Below the pieces are notes generated by a model. The model did no database searches. It was not told where the DNA came from and saw only the letters and a list, made by a program, of their open reading frames with translations. Both the position numbers and the translations under genes were made by a program. Of a stretch of 64,000 bases of DNA, positions 40,033 through 47,924 are shown piece after piece; the stretch's first letter is position 1; each line of letters starts with the position of its first letter. This stretch comes from Segatella copri. Its GTDB lineage: Bacteria; Bacteroidota; Bacteroidia; Bacteroidales; Bacteroidaceae. The stretch lies in the NCBI RefSeq assembly GCF_949820605.1, contig NZ_CATKVU010000006.1, forward strand, positions 786,001 to 850,000, in the 5' to 3' direction.

Positions 40033-42777
40033 ATGAACAAGAGATTTACTTTATCATTCTTGCTCCTGCTATCGTTCTTGCTTTCGGCAACAGCCCAAAG
40101 CATAGATGAAGCCAGGGCTAAGCGTATCGCCGCATCTTTTTTCAAAAGTAATGCTGCAAGAAGTATGAGAGGGGAAAAAATGGTACAGAATGAAAACCTG
40201 GTCAACAACTATACGGCTAGGGTCGGTGACAAAAAATGCTTCTATATCTTCAATAGAGGCAAGAACGATGGCTTTGTCATCGTTTCGGCCGATGAGCGCA
40301 CCCGACAAAACGTGTTGGGCTATTCGGAGAGAGGCAGCCTGGATTATAGTTCCAGTCCTGCTTACATCAAGGCTTTCCTCGATAGGTATGCGCAAGGTAT
40401 CAGCCTGCTTAAGTCGGCGGATGGAAGCCAGGGCGGCACAACCATTACCTACCAAGACCCAGTGAATCCACTACTGGGGGATATCGCTTGGGGACAAGGT
40501 TGGCCTTACAACCTTCTGTGCCCAAAGGACGATCATGGAGGTAATTATGTGACGGGTTGTGTGCAGACCGCCATGGCACAAATCATGGCTTATCATAAGT
40601 GGCCAAAGCAAGGCCGGGGAACTGCGTCTTATGAATGGAACGGACAGACTTTGTCGGCTGATTTCAGCAAGTCAACCTATCGATGGGACTTGATGCAGCC
40701 TCAGTATGAATATGGTGACGAAAGCATCAGCGAAGATTCGAAGATGGCTGTCGCCAAGCTGATGGCAGACTGTGGCATAGCCAACGGTGCCAGTTATGAT
40801 GACGGAGGCACGGGAGCCAGCTCCGGCTCCGCAGCCCAGTCGCTGATAGACTATTTCGATTATGACCTGAGCATAAACATGTTAGACCGAAATGAATGCT
40901 CGGCCGAGTATTATGAGGGCACGATTCAGAACGAGTTGCGCCAAGGCAGACCAGTCATGCTGGGAGGTGGCAACTCGAAGGGCGAGGGTGATGCCCATGA
41001 ATTCTTATGCGACGGCTTCAACCAAGAGGGCTATTATCACATTAATTTCGGATGGAATGGATATGTCAATGGATATTTCCTGATTTCCGCCACAGGATAC
41101 GACGTGAATCCTGATGTGATATATGGCATTCAGAAAAACCAGGGTGGAAAGGGCGACTTCGTGGCTTCCTCCTCCCTGGATTTCATGTGCGTTGAGGGGC
41201 ATAAAGTTTCGATGGGCATAGCCATCAGCACTTTTGCCCATTTCCAGTACGACTTCGCCTTCGCCTTCGAGAATACCTCTGACGGGAAGGTGGAGTATGC
41301 CCCTATAAATGGTAATCTTTCGGTAGGTATATGGACTACGCCACAGGAACCTAACATTGTGACCTTCGATAAGAAACTAGCCAACGGAACTTACAAGATG
41401 TATCCTGTGGTTAGCATCAAGGGAAGAAACGATTGGCGCAAGGTGATATTTGGCGACAAAAGACAAAGCTTTATAGACGTCAGTGTCTCTGGCGGAATAC
41501 TCAGCATGGAGAATAATCATATCTATGATGACATCGAGGAAGGTGCGGTCGAGATAAATGGTATCTACTATCAGTTGAATGCCGACAAGAAGACTGCTAC
41601 CGTGACCTATAAGAACAGCAAGTATGACTCGTATGCAGGTTATGTGGTGATTCCAGAGATGGTGACGGCTAGCGACGGCAATAGCTACCAAGTGGTGGCT
41701 ATAGGCAAGAACGCCTTCACCGAGTGTCGTAACTTGGAGGAAGTGAGCATACCTGCCAGCGTAGAGGAGATAGGCTATGGAGCATTTAGCCAGTCAAGTC
41801 TGAGGAACATCAACATTCCGCAGAAATCACGGCTCAAGAGTATCGGTGGATGGGGTTTCAATGGATCGGGACTTGAGAGTATCTCGTTGCCCGACGGATT
41901 CTCTTATCTTGCACAGTGTGCCTTCCAGGGATGCTCGTTGCGATATATCTCGTTGCCTTCTTCCTTGACCTCTTTCGGTTCTGTGGCCTTCAACGCATGC
42001 CAAAAGCTGAATACCCTCAAGGTGGCTTGGAGACAGATACCTAATACTAACGAGATGCTGGCACAGGTGGACTTGTCGCAGGCGAAGTTGCTCGTGCCTA
42101 AGGGATATAAGGAGATATACCAGAAGAACCAGGAGTTGAGTGGGTTCAAGAGCATCGAGGAATACTGGGAGCAAGGTGCCGCAGGCATCACGCCAGTGGA
42201 TTCTACCCAGACGGCCTCCTTCTGCTCGGGAACCGATGTGGAGGGATACTATGTTGTTCCAGACACGCTCGTGTTGGATGATGGCACTAAATATCCTGTC
42301 ACCGTGATAGCAGACTATGCCTTTAAGGGTAACCAGCAAGTTACGTCGGTTACTATACCTTCCTCTGTCTCCAAGATAGGCGAAAAGGCCTTTGCTGGTT
42401 GCGTCAAGCTGGAGGAACTTTCTTTGCAGAATCCTATTCCTCCGACTCTTGCCTCGGATGCAGCCGTTGGCAAAAGTCGAGGAATGGCGAGAGCTGAGTC
42501 TGCCATCCCTGAGTTTGATGGAGTGGATTTAGGAAGTTGTACCTTGTATGTACCTATAGGTAGTGCCGCCTTATATCGGAGCGCATATGGTTGGTCCGCA
42601 TTCCAAAAAATCGTGGAGAAAGAGAACACGGACATCAAAGGTGTGGTCATGCAAAGGGGAACTTCTGGGCATGTCTACAATCTGCAAGGTATGCATGTGG
42701 GTTATGACAAGAAGCTACAATCTTTGCCAGCCGGTGTTTACATCGTGAAGGGCAAGAAAATGGTGGTTAGCAAATAG
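40033..42777 (+). CDS. Secreted C10 (streptopain-type) cysteine protease with BspA-like repeats
   Basis: A 914-residue protein. The signal is 'MNKRFTLSFLLLLSFLLSATAQ'. A Spi-type pro-domain (about 23-140) ends before 'PLLGDIAWGQGWPYN'. The C10 catalytic domain has the nucleophile in 'YVTGCVQTAMAQIMAYHKWP' and the His in 'GDAHEFLCDGFNQEGYYHINFGWNGY'. From about 500 there are BspA-type leucine-rich repeats in two blocks ('NAFTECRNLEEVSIPASVEEIGYGAF' and 'KGNQQVTSVTIPSSVSKIGEKAFAGC'). The C-terminal 'PAGVYIVKGKKMVVSK' looks like the cell-surface/type IX sorting module of Bacteroidota. It is related to interpain and PrtT, which cut host proteins; the target is unknown. Confidence 0.93.
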   Translation: MNKRFTLSFLLLLSFLLSATAQSIDEARAKRIAASFFKSNAARSMRGEKMVQNENLVNNYTARVGDKKCFYIFNRGKNDGFVIVSADERTRQNVLGYSERGSLDYSSSPAYIKAFLDRYAQGISLLKSADGSQGGTTITYQDPVNPLLGDIAWGQGWPYNLLCPKDDHGGNYVTGCVQTAMAQIMAYHKWPKQGRGTASYEWNGQTLSADFSKSTYRWDLMQPQYEYGDESISEDSKMAVAKLMADCGIANGASYDDGGTGASSGSAAQSLIDYFDYDLSINMLDRNECSAEYYEGTIQNELRQGRPVMLGGGNSKGEGDAHEFLCDGFNQEGYYHINFGWNGYVNGYFLISATGYDVNPDVIYGIQKNQGGKGDFVASSSLDFMCVEGHKVSMGIAISTFAHFQYDFAFAFENTSDGKVEYAPINGNLSVGIWTTPQEPNIVTFDKKLANGTYKMYPVVSIKGRNDWRKVIFGDKRQSFIDVSVSGGILSMENNHIYDDIEEGAVEINGIYYQLNADKKTATVTYKNSKYDSYAGYVVIPEMVTASDGNSYQVVAIGKNAFTECRNLEEVSIPASVEEIGYGAFSQSSLRNINIPQKSRLKSIGGWGFNGSGLESISLPDGFSYLAQCAFQGCSLRYISLPSSLTSFGSVAFNACQKLNTLKVAWRQIPNTNEMLAQVDLSQAKLLVPKGYKEIYQKNQELSGFKSIEEYWEQGAAGITPVDSTQTASFCSGTDVEGYYVVPDTLVLDDGTKYPVTVIADYAFKGNQQVTSVTIPSSVSKIGEKAFAGCVKLEELSLQNPIPPTLASDAAVGKSRGMARAESAIPEFDGVDLGSCTLYVPIGSAALYRSAYGWSAFQKIVEKENTDIKGVVMQRGTSGHVYNLQGMHVGYDKKLQSLPAGVYIVKGKKMVVSK

Positions 42778-42781
42778 AGGA

Positions 42782-43456
42782 TTATTCCACATAATCCACC
42801 TTCACCACGATGACGCGTATCGTCTGGTCGCTGGTGTCATTTGCCACCTTGGCGATGTGCCAGTCTCTAGGGAAGAAGATGAAGAACTCGCCGGGGGTAC
42901 TGTCGAAGAAACGGGCCTTCCGGCGGTCGTAGTCATAATGGATTACGTCGGGACGATACTTGCAGTTGGGGGTGCTGGAGTAGTGGTCGATCACGCCAAA
43001 ACGCTCTGTGCCCTTTACTACATACTGAAAATCGATGTGCTTGTTATGACTCTCGCTGCGGCGCTTTTCCAGCGGCTCGTTCTTGCTGTCCTCTACACTT
43101 ACCACGAGGTCGGAACCCGGAATCTTGTGCTTTCCCTTCGGAATGCTCAGCAAATCGGTCTTTGCCAGATAGTCGAAAAGCGCCTGCCATTGCTGCGGAT
43201 TCTTCTGATACTGCAGATAGAAATCTGCGAGGTTTACGCTGGAATGTGGCTTCGCCTTGTCGAAACCATTGCGCCAGATATCGCTCTCTGCCCAAGCTAT
43301 AGCTTCTTTTATGAGTTCGGGCTTATCGCCGTAATACTGTGTGTAATAACCTCTCTTGCAGCCGCATTTCTGTGCTGAATTATGACTGCAGGTATGCGCA
43401 CCGGCGACCATCGATGTACTGAATAAAAGGGCTATGCCCCAGATAATCTTCTTCAT
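42782..43456 (-). CDS. Exported YhcH/YjgK/YiaL family protein
   Basis: A 224-residue protein of the YhcH family (DUF386, cupin-like fold) related to enzymes or binding proteins for sialic acid and other sugars. The core is 'RRSESHNKHIDFQYVVKGTERFGVI' and 'FFDSTPGEFFIFFPRDWHIAKVAND', whose His and Glu residues suggest a metal site. Unusually it has a signal peptide ('MKKIIWGIALLFSTSMVAGAH') and a Cys-rich segment after it ('CSHNSAQKCGCKRGYYTQYYG'), plus about 60 extra residues before the core. An envelope sugar-related role is plausible but not shown. Confidence 0.85.
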   Translation of the reverse strand: MKKIIWGIALLFSTSMVAGAHTCSHNSAQKCGCKRGYYTQYYGDKPELIKEAIAWAESDIWRNGFDKAKPHSSVNLADFYLQYQKNPQQWQALFDYLAKTDLLSIPKGKHKIPGSDLVVSVEDSKNEPLEKRRSESHNKHIDFQYVVKGTERFGVIDHYSSTPNCKYRPDVIHYDYDRRKARFFDSTPGEFFIFFPRDWHIAKVANDTSDQTIRVIVVKVDYVE

Positions 43457-43547
43457 TTTGACTTATTAAATTGTAGCGTTAGTTAAATTTGAGGGCAAAA
43501 GTACAAAGAATATTCGAGAAAACAAACGGAAAATGGAGATTTCTTCG

Positions 43548-43555
43548 TATCTTTG
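43548..43555 (+). promoter_or_regulatory. Promoter of the ABC binding protein, TATCTTTG
   Basis: A -7 consensus 21 bases upstream of the ATG at 43576; this supports that start over the longer frame from 43489. Confidence 0.7.
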
Positions 43556-43575
43556 CACACATATTTTGTAAGATT

Positions 43576-44865
43576 ATGAAGAAACTGTATATTCTTTTGT
43601 GTGGGGCTACGGCGGCCCTGCTGATGGCGGCATGCCAGGGAGGAAAGACGGCTGCTGCTGATGCGGAGGCTGGCGATACCCTGGAGATGAAGTACGCCAA
43701 GTTACTTACCATCGTGAAGCATGGCGATGGGGAAGAGGCTTCCGATGCAGCAGAATGCATTGATTATCAGTATGCTGAGGCTATCATCGCCAACCCCTGG
43801 AAGGCGGGAACGATGCTGCATCGCTACATCCTGATTCCGAAGGGAAAGGAGGGGGATAAGACGGTGGCGATGCTTGCCAGAAGGCGCAGCACGGGAGCGA
43901 GATGCACTACCGATACCGTGCGCACACCGGTGGAGAGGAGTGCCGTTTTCATCGCTCCCCATTGCCAGCTGATGTACGAACTGGGCTGCCAGCAGGCCAT
44001 CCGTGGTGTCTGCGACCTCGATTACATCAATATTCCGGATGTAAAGAAGAGGGCTGCTTCTGCAGGAAAAGCTTCTGTAGGAAATGTTTCTGCAGAGAAT
44101 GCTGCTGCCCGAAATTCCATCGTGGATTGCGGTTCGAGCATGGCACCCGACATCGAGCGCATCATTGCCCTGAAACCCGAAGCCATCCTCCTTTCGCCTT
44201 TCGAAAACAGCGGAGGATATGGCAAGCTTGATAAGCTGCACGTGCCCATCATCGAGGCTGCCGACTATATGGAGTCTTCGCCACTGGGCAGGGCGGAATG
44301 GATGAAATTCTACGGCATGCTCTTTAAAAAAGACGGGAATGCACCGAAGACCGCTCTTGCTGCATCTTGCGAACCAAAGGCAGATTCGCTCTTTGCGAAG
44401 ATAGAAAAGGAATATCTGAAGCTGAAAGCTGAGGTAGCCGGGTATCCGAAGGGTCTCTCCATCCTGACCGAAAGAAAGACGGGCAACGTATGGTATGTGC
44501 CTGGAGGTCAGAGTACTATCGGTATTCTGCTGAAGGATGCCAACGCCCGTTATATCTTCGAGGACGATCAGCACAGCGGAAGTCTGGCGATGAGTCCGGA
44601 GCAAATCTTGGCGAAGGGAAAGCAGGTGGATGTATGGGCATTCAAGTATTTCGGTGGTGCCCCTTTGTCGCAGGCTCAACTGCTTCAGGAATATGACGGC
44701 TACAAGGCTCTTGCTGCCTTCAACCGGGGTAATATCTATCAGGTAGATACCTCTACGGTACCTTATTTCGAGCTTACGAGTTTCCATCCCGAACTGCTGC
44801 TCAGAGAGTTCATCATCCTGGCTCATGGCGAGCGGTTCGGCAAATTGAGATTTTATAAGAAATAG
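43576..44865 (+). CDS. Siderophore/vitamin B12-type ABC transporter substrate-binding lipoprotein
   Basis: A 429-residue protein. The start at 43576 gives lipoprotein signal 'MKKLYILLCGATAALLMAAC'. It has a TroA/BtuF-like fold: 'RSAVFIAPHCQLMYELGCQQAIRGVCDLDYI', 'IERIIALKPEAILLSPFEN', 'IIEAADYMESSPLGRAEWMKFYGMLF' and 'LSILTERKTGNVWYVPGGQSTIGILLKDANARYIFEDD'. It should deliver a metal chelate such as heme, ferric siderophore or corrinoid to the FecCD permease just downstream. Residues about 155-180 hold an Ala/Ser/Asn-rich insertion. The gene end, with its stop, is partly duplicated 30 bases downstream. Confidence 0.88.
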   Translation: MKKLYILLCGATAALLMAACQGGKTAAADAEAGDTLEMKYAKLLTIVKHGDGEEASDAAECIDYQYAEAIIANPWKAGTMLHRYILIPKGKEGDKTVAMLARRRSTGARCTTDTVRTPVERSAVFIAPHCQLMYELGCQQAIRGVCDLDYINIPDVKKRAASAGKASVGNVSAENAAARNSIVDCGSSMAPDIERIIALKPEAILLSPFENSGGYGKLDKLHVPIIEAADYMESSPLGRAEWMKFYGMLFKKDGNAPKTALAASCEPKADSLFAKIEKEYLKLKAEVAGYPKGLSILTERKTGNVWYVPGGQSTIGILLKDANARYIFEDDQHSGSLAMSPEQILAKGKQVDVWAFKYFGGAPLSQAQLLQEYDGYKALAAFNRGNIYQVDTSTVPYFELTSFHPELLLREFIILAHGERFGKLRFYKK

Positions 44866-44895
44866 GGCTTTAATCAGAGATTTTACAAGAAATAG
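44847..44895 (+). repeat. 19-base duplication of the gene end
   Basis: GAGATTTTATAAGAAATAG (with the stop codon) at 44847 recurs as GAGATTTTACAAGAAATAG at 44877. Confidence 0.8.
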
Positions 44896-44904
44896 TTTTA
44901 GTGA

Positions 44905-45933
44905 ATGAAAACCATCGTTTTAGGGGCAATCGCCATTATCATACTGTTTTTTGCCAACCTGGCATGGGGGAGTGTAAACATCTCATGGCAGGAAGTGGGG
45001 GCGATTATTTCGGGCTCTCAGACTGACGAAACCTATCGCTATATTCTGTTGGAATCACGACTGCCGGCGGCGATTGCCGCTTTGCTTTCGGGCGCAGCCC
45101 TCGCCACGAGCGGCTTGCTCCTGCAGACAGCCTTCCGCAATCCTCTGGCGGGTCCTGACGTATTCGGTATCAGCAGCGGAGCCGGACTGGCCGTAGCCAT
45201 CGTGATGCTTGCCTTTGGCGGCAATATTGCCCTGGATGATTTAGGGGTAGGATTTCTGGGCGATGCCGGCAACTATGCCATCGGCGGTTTCCTGGCTATC
45301 CTCATCGCAGCCTTTATAGGGGCTATGGTGGTGATGGGCATCATCACCTTCTTTTCTGCCATTGTGCGCAGCCATACGGTACTGCTCATCATCGGACTGA
45401 TGGTGGGTTATCTTGCCAGCAGCGCCATCTCATTGCTCAATTTCTTCAGCACGGCAGAGGGCGTGAAATCGTATATGGTTTGGGGCATGGGCAGCTTTGG
45501 CAATGTTTCGAGCCAGCAGATGATGTTCTTCATCCCGTTAGCCCTCATTGCCCTGGCTGCGTCTCTGCTCCTTGTAAAACCGCTGAACGCCATGCTGTTA
45601 GGCGAACAGTATGCCGAGAATCTGGGCTTCAATATCAGGCGTCTGCGCATCGTTCTGCTCATCATCACCGGTCTTCTTACGGCTGTGGTTACCGCCTTTT
45701 GCGGTCCCATCGCCTTCATCGGTCTGGCAACGCCGCATATCGCCCGCCTCATCATCAGCACGGAGAATCATCGCCGTCTGTTGCCCGTCACGATGCTGAT
45801 GGGTGCAGCCATAGCCCTTCTCTGCAATCTCTTCTGCACCCTTCCGTCGGACGGTGGCATCATCCCGCTGAATGCCGTCACCCCGCTGTTCGGCGCTCCC
45901 GTCATCATCTATGTTTTGGTGAAAAAGAAATGA
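44905..45933 (+). CDS. FecCD family ABC transporter permease
   Basis: A 342-residue permease with the family's about ten helices and motifs 'YRYILLESRLPAAIAALLSGAALATSGLLLQTAFRNPLAGPDVFGISSGAG' and 'AVVTAFCGPIAFIGLATPHIARLI', the latter being the coupling region for the ATPase. It should work with the binding protein upstream. The expected ATP-binding gene does not follow: the sequence right at the stop codon is the stump of a toxin-antitoxin pair. The ATPase must be elsewhere or lost. Confidence 0.93.
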   Translation: MKTIVLGAIAIIILFFANLAWGSVNISWQEVGAIISGSQTDETYRYILLESRLPAAIAALLSGAALATSGLLLQTAFRNPLAGPDVFGISSGAGLAVAIVMLAFGGNIALDDLGVGFLGDAGNYAIGGFLAILIAAFIGAMVVMGIITFFSAIVRSHTVLLIIGLMVGYLASSAISLLNFFSTAEGVKSYMVWGMGSFGNVSSQQMMFFIPLALIALAASLLLVKPLNAMLLGEQYAENLGFNIRRLRIVLLIITGLLTAVVTAFCGPIAFIGLATPHIARLIISTENHRRLLPVTMLMGAAIALLCNLFCTLPSDGGIIPLNAVTPLFGAPVIIYVLVKKK

Positions 45934-46010
45934 TAGAACATCTTAAAACTAAAGTTTTATGGCTTAGATTAAACCATCTAAGTCCTTAAATAAGGTGTTA
46001 GAAAAAGAAA
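45930..46010 (+). pseudogene. Stump of a second ParE-type toxin-antitoxin pair
   Basis: From 45930 the sequence matches, in opposite orientation, the antitoxin-toxin junction at 46351-46410. One frame reads MIEHLKTKVLWL (live antitoxin end MIEHLKAKGLWL). Another reads MA-stop-IKPSKSLNKVLEKE (live toxin start MAYIKPSKPFNQELEKV). The toxin start carries a TAG in place of the Tyr codon. The stump abuts the permease stop codon exactly. Confidence 0.8.
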
Positions 46011-46053
46011 CAGCCAACTTTCAATTGGTATATTGAAGGTTGGCTGCTTTTTT
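46011..46053. terminator. Terminator
   Basis: A 15-base perfect stem (CAGCCAACTTTCAAT with its complement) is followed by seven T. It closes both the permease side and the toxin side. Confidence 0.9.
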
Positions 46054-46381
46054 ATAGTTTTCTTCTGAACTGTCTAATCAGGTACTTGGGATTTCTTCTC
46101 ATATCCCATAAGTCAACAAGGATAATTCTATCGTATTCTTTATCATACCGATAGATGATTTTCCAATTTTTCATGATGATGGCACTACGGTATGAACGTA
46201 AGAAACTCTTCAGAAGAGGTTCTTTTGGCGAAGAGTAAGGGTGAATAGCCAAGCGATTTCGAATGCTTTGGTATGCTTGGTTGAATCGCTTTACTGTGGT
46301 AACTCCAAATTCAAATAGAGCATAGGCTAACACTTTTTCTAGCTCCTGGTTAAATGGCTTAGATGGTTTTATATAAGCCAT
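46052..46381 (-). CDS. RelE/ParE family toxin
   Basis: A 109-residue protein with ParE-like features: an N-terminal helical hairpin ('FNQELEKVLAYALFEFGVTTVKRFNQAYQSIRNRL'), then strands 'YRSAIIMKNWKIIYRYDKEYDRIILVDLWDMRRNPKYL'. ParE-type toxins poison DNA gyrase and RelE types cut mRNA; the target here is not shown. It overlaps the antitoxin gene by 13 bases, antitoxin first, as expected for type II modules. Confidence 0.87.
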   Translation of the reverse strand: MAYIKPSKPFNQELEKVLAYALFEFGVTTVKRFNQAYQSIRNRLAIHPYSSPKEPLLKSFLRSYRSAIIMKNWKIIYRYDKEYDRIILVDLWDMRRNPKYLIRQFRRKL

Positions 46382-46662
46382 AATCCCTTTGCTTTAAGAT
46401 GTTCTATCATATCCTCTTCGTCAATGAGACCATTTTGCTCTATGTCGGCTTCTATGGCCTCTATACGGGCTATGGCTTCTTCTTCGTTGATAGGTCCCCA
46501 TCCTTCAGGTATTCTATCCCATTCAAAATCATCATCGAAGTTATCTTCGGCGATTTTTTTTCCAGGAAGTACAACTGTAGTATTTTCATGATAGGCCGGT
46601 GTTGGCTCTTCTGCAAAAGCAGCACCATGGTCTTCCTGTAAGTGATATTTCTTCTCTTTCAT
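46369..46662 (-). CDS. Antitoxin of the ParE-type pair
   Basis: A 97-residue acidic protein ('DNFDDDFEWDRIPEGWGPINEEEAIARIEAIEADIEQNGLIDEEDMIEH'). It has no obvious DNA-binding domain at the N-terminus, which is a short basic/His-rich stretch. It is assigned by position (overlapping and upstream of the toxin) and by charge. The C-terminal half probably wraps the toxin. The promoter at 46685 lies 23 bases upstream. Confidence 0.8.
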   Translation of the reverse strand: MKEKKYHLQEDHGAAFAEEPTPAYHENTTVVLPGKKIAEDNFDDDFEWDRIPEGWGPINEEEAIARIEAIEADIEQNGLIDEEDMIEHLKAKGLWLI

Positions 46663-46684
46663 ACCTTTTCTTTTTTATTTGTGG

Positions 46685-46692
46685 CAAAGATA
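46685..46692 (-). promoter_or_regulatory. Toxin-antitoxin promoter, TATCTTTG
   Basis: A -7 consensus on the minus strand just upstream of the antitoxin start. Confidence 0.7.
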
Positions 46693-46839
46693 ATGCAAAC
46701 GAGTGCAATGAAAGCTTGCTTTCAGATTGTCGAGTGCAGTTTATCTTATGCAAAGATATGAAGAATTATTTAAATATCCAAGAACATTTGAAAAAATATT
46801 ATTTTCTCCGTCTATTTTTTGCCATGATGTTACAGAACC

Positions 46840-47796
46840 TTACTTATTCACGACATTAATCGGATTGCCCTCGAGAAATGCCTTTACGTTGGCGGCTACC
46901 TGCTTGTTCAGGCGCTCGCGAGCCTCGTAGGTGGCCCAGGCAATATGAGGGGTGAGGTAAGCATTAGGCTCGCCGAAGAGCGGATTCTCCTTTGATGGCG
47001 GCTCCTGAGCCATTACGTCGGCACAGTAGGCACCCAGACTGCCTTCGTGGAGGGCAGCAGCTACGGCCTCCTCATCTACCAGCGGACCGCGACCCGTATT
47101 AACCAGGATGGCAGTATCCTTCATCTTCTCCAGACTCTCCTTATTGATGAAATGATAGGTGTCATCTGAGAGCGGACAATGGAGCGAGAGAATATCGCTC
47201 GTGGCAAGCAAACCCTCCTTGCTCACCTTCTGGATCCACTCAGGCAGATTGCTCGAAGTCTTGCTGGTGCAGGCACAGATGTTCATGCCAAACTGGCGGG
47301 CGATGTTGGCAACCTTCATGCCGATATTGCCCAATCCCATGATACCCAGGGTCTTGCCGGCAAGCTCCATCAGTGGGGTATCCCAATAACAGAAATCCTT
47401 ATTGTAAGCCCAGCGCTCGTTGCGGTTCTCCTGGGTATAATGCTCTACGCGGTTGGTTACGGCAAGGATGAGGGCAAAGGTCATCTGCGCCACGCTGTCG
47501 GTGCTGTAGGCAGGAATATTGGTTACGATGATGCCCTGTTTCCTGGCAGCCTCGATGTCTACCACGTTGAAACCGGTAGCCTGGATACCGATGTATTTCA
47601 GTTTAGGAAGCTGCGCCAGCGTCTCTGCATCTATCTGCACCTTGTTCAGAAGGATGATGTCGGCATCCTTGGCACGTTCCACTTTCTCTGCATCTGATGT
47701 GCGAGGATAAACTACCACCTCGCCCAGTTTCTCCAGAAGATGATAATCCAAATCTCCCGGGTTTGCGGCATAGCCGTCTAGAATAACAATCTTCAT
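46840..47796 (-). CDS. D-2-hydroxyacid dehydrogenase
   Basis: A 318-residue NAD-dependent enzyme that reduces 2-oxoacids such as hydroxypyruvate or pyruvate to D-hydroxyacids. The start 'MKIVILDGYAANPGDLDYH' is chosen over an 18-codon longer frame because it begins the family fold. The Rossmann loop is 'LGIMGLGNIGMKVANIARQFG'; the catalytic Arg is in 'AILVNTGRGPLVDEEAV' and the catalytic His is in 'LTPHIAWATYEAR'. It resembles glycerate dehydrogenase-like members; the exact substrate is uncertain. Confidence 0.92.
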   Translation of the reverse strand: MKIVILDGYAANPGDLDYHLLEKLGEVVVYPRTSDAEKVERAKDADIILLNKVQIDAETLAQLPKLKYIGIQATGFNVVDIEAARKQGIIVTNIPAYSTDSVAQMTFALILAVTNRVEHYTQENRNERWAYNKDFCYWDTPLMELAGKTLGIMGLGNIGMKVANIARQFGMNICACTSKTSSNLPEWIQKVSKEGLLATSDILSLHCPLSDDTYHFINKESLEKMKDTAILVNTGRGPLVDEEAVAAALHEGSLGAYCADVMAQEPPSKENPLFGEPNAYLTPHIAWATYEARERLNKQVAANVKAFLEGNPINVVNK

Positions 47797-47875
47797 AAAT
47801 TTTTCCCGTTTTCTGTTGTTATAAAATTCAAGACCCTTCTGTCCTGACAAATCTGAGTCTGAGTTTATTTTAATG

Positions 47876-47913
47876 GGAAAAGCCTTCCCCCTGAGAAAGA
47901 GAAAGGCTTTTCC
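47876..47913. terminator. thr operon terminator
   Basis: GGAAAAGCCTT pairs with AAGGCTTTTCC, just after the thrC stop. Confidence 0.8.
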
Positions 47914-47924
47914 GTATGTATGGT

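Noticed and set aside
43489..43575. Longer N-terminus for the ABC binding lipoprotein
   Set aside because: The promoter at 43548-43555 lies inside it and the lipoprotein signal begins at 43576.
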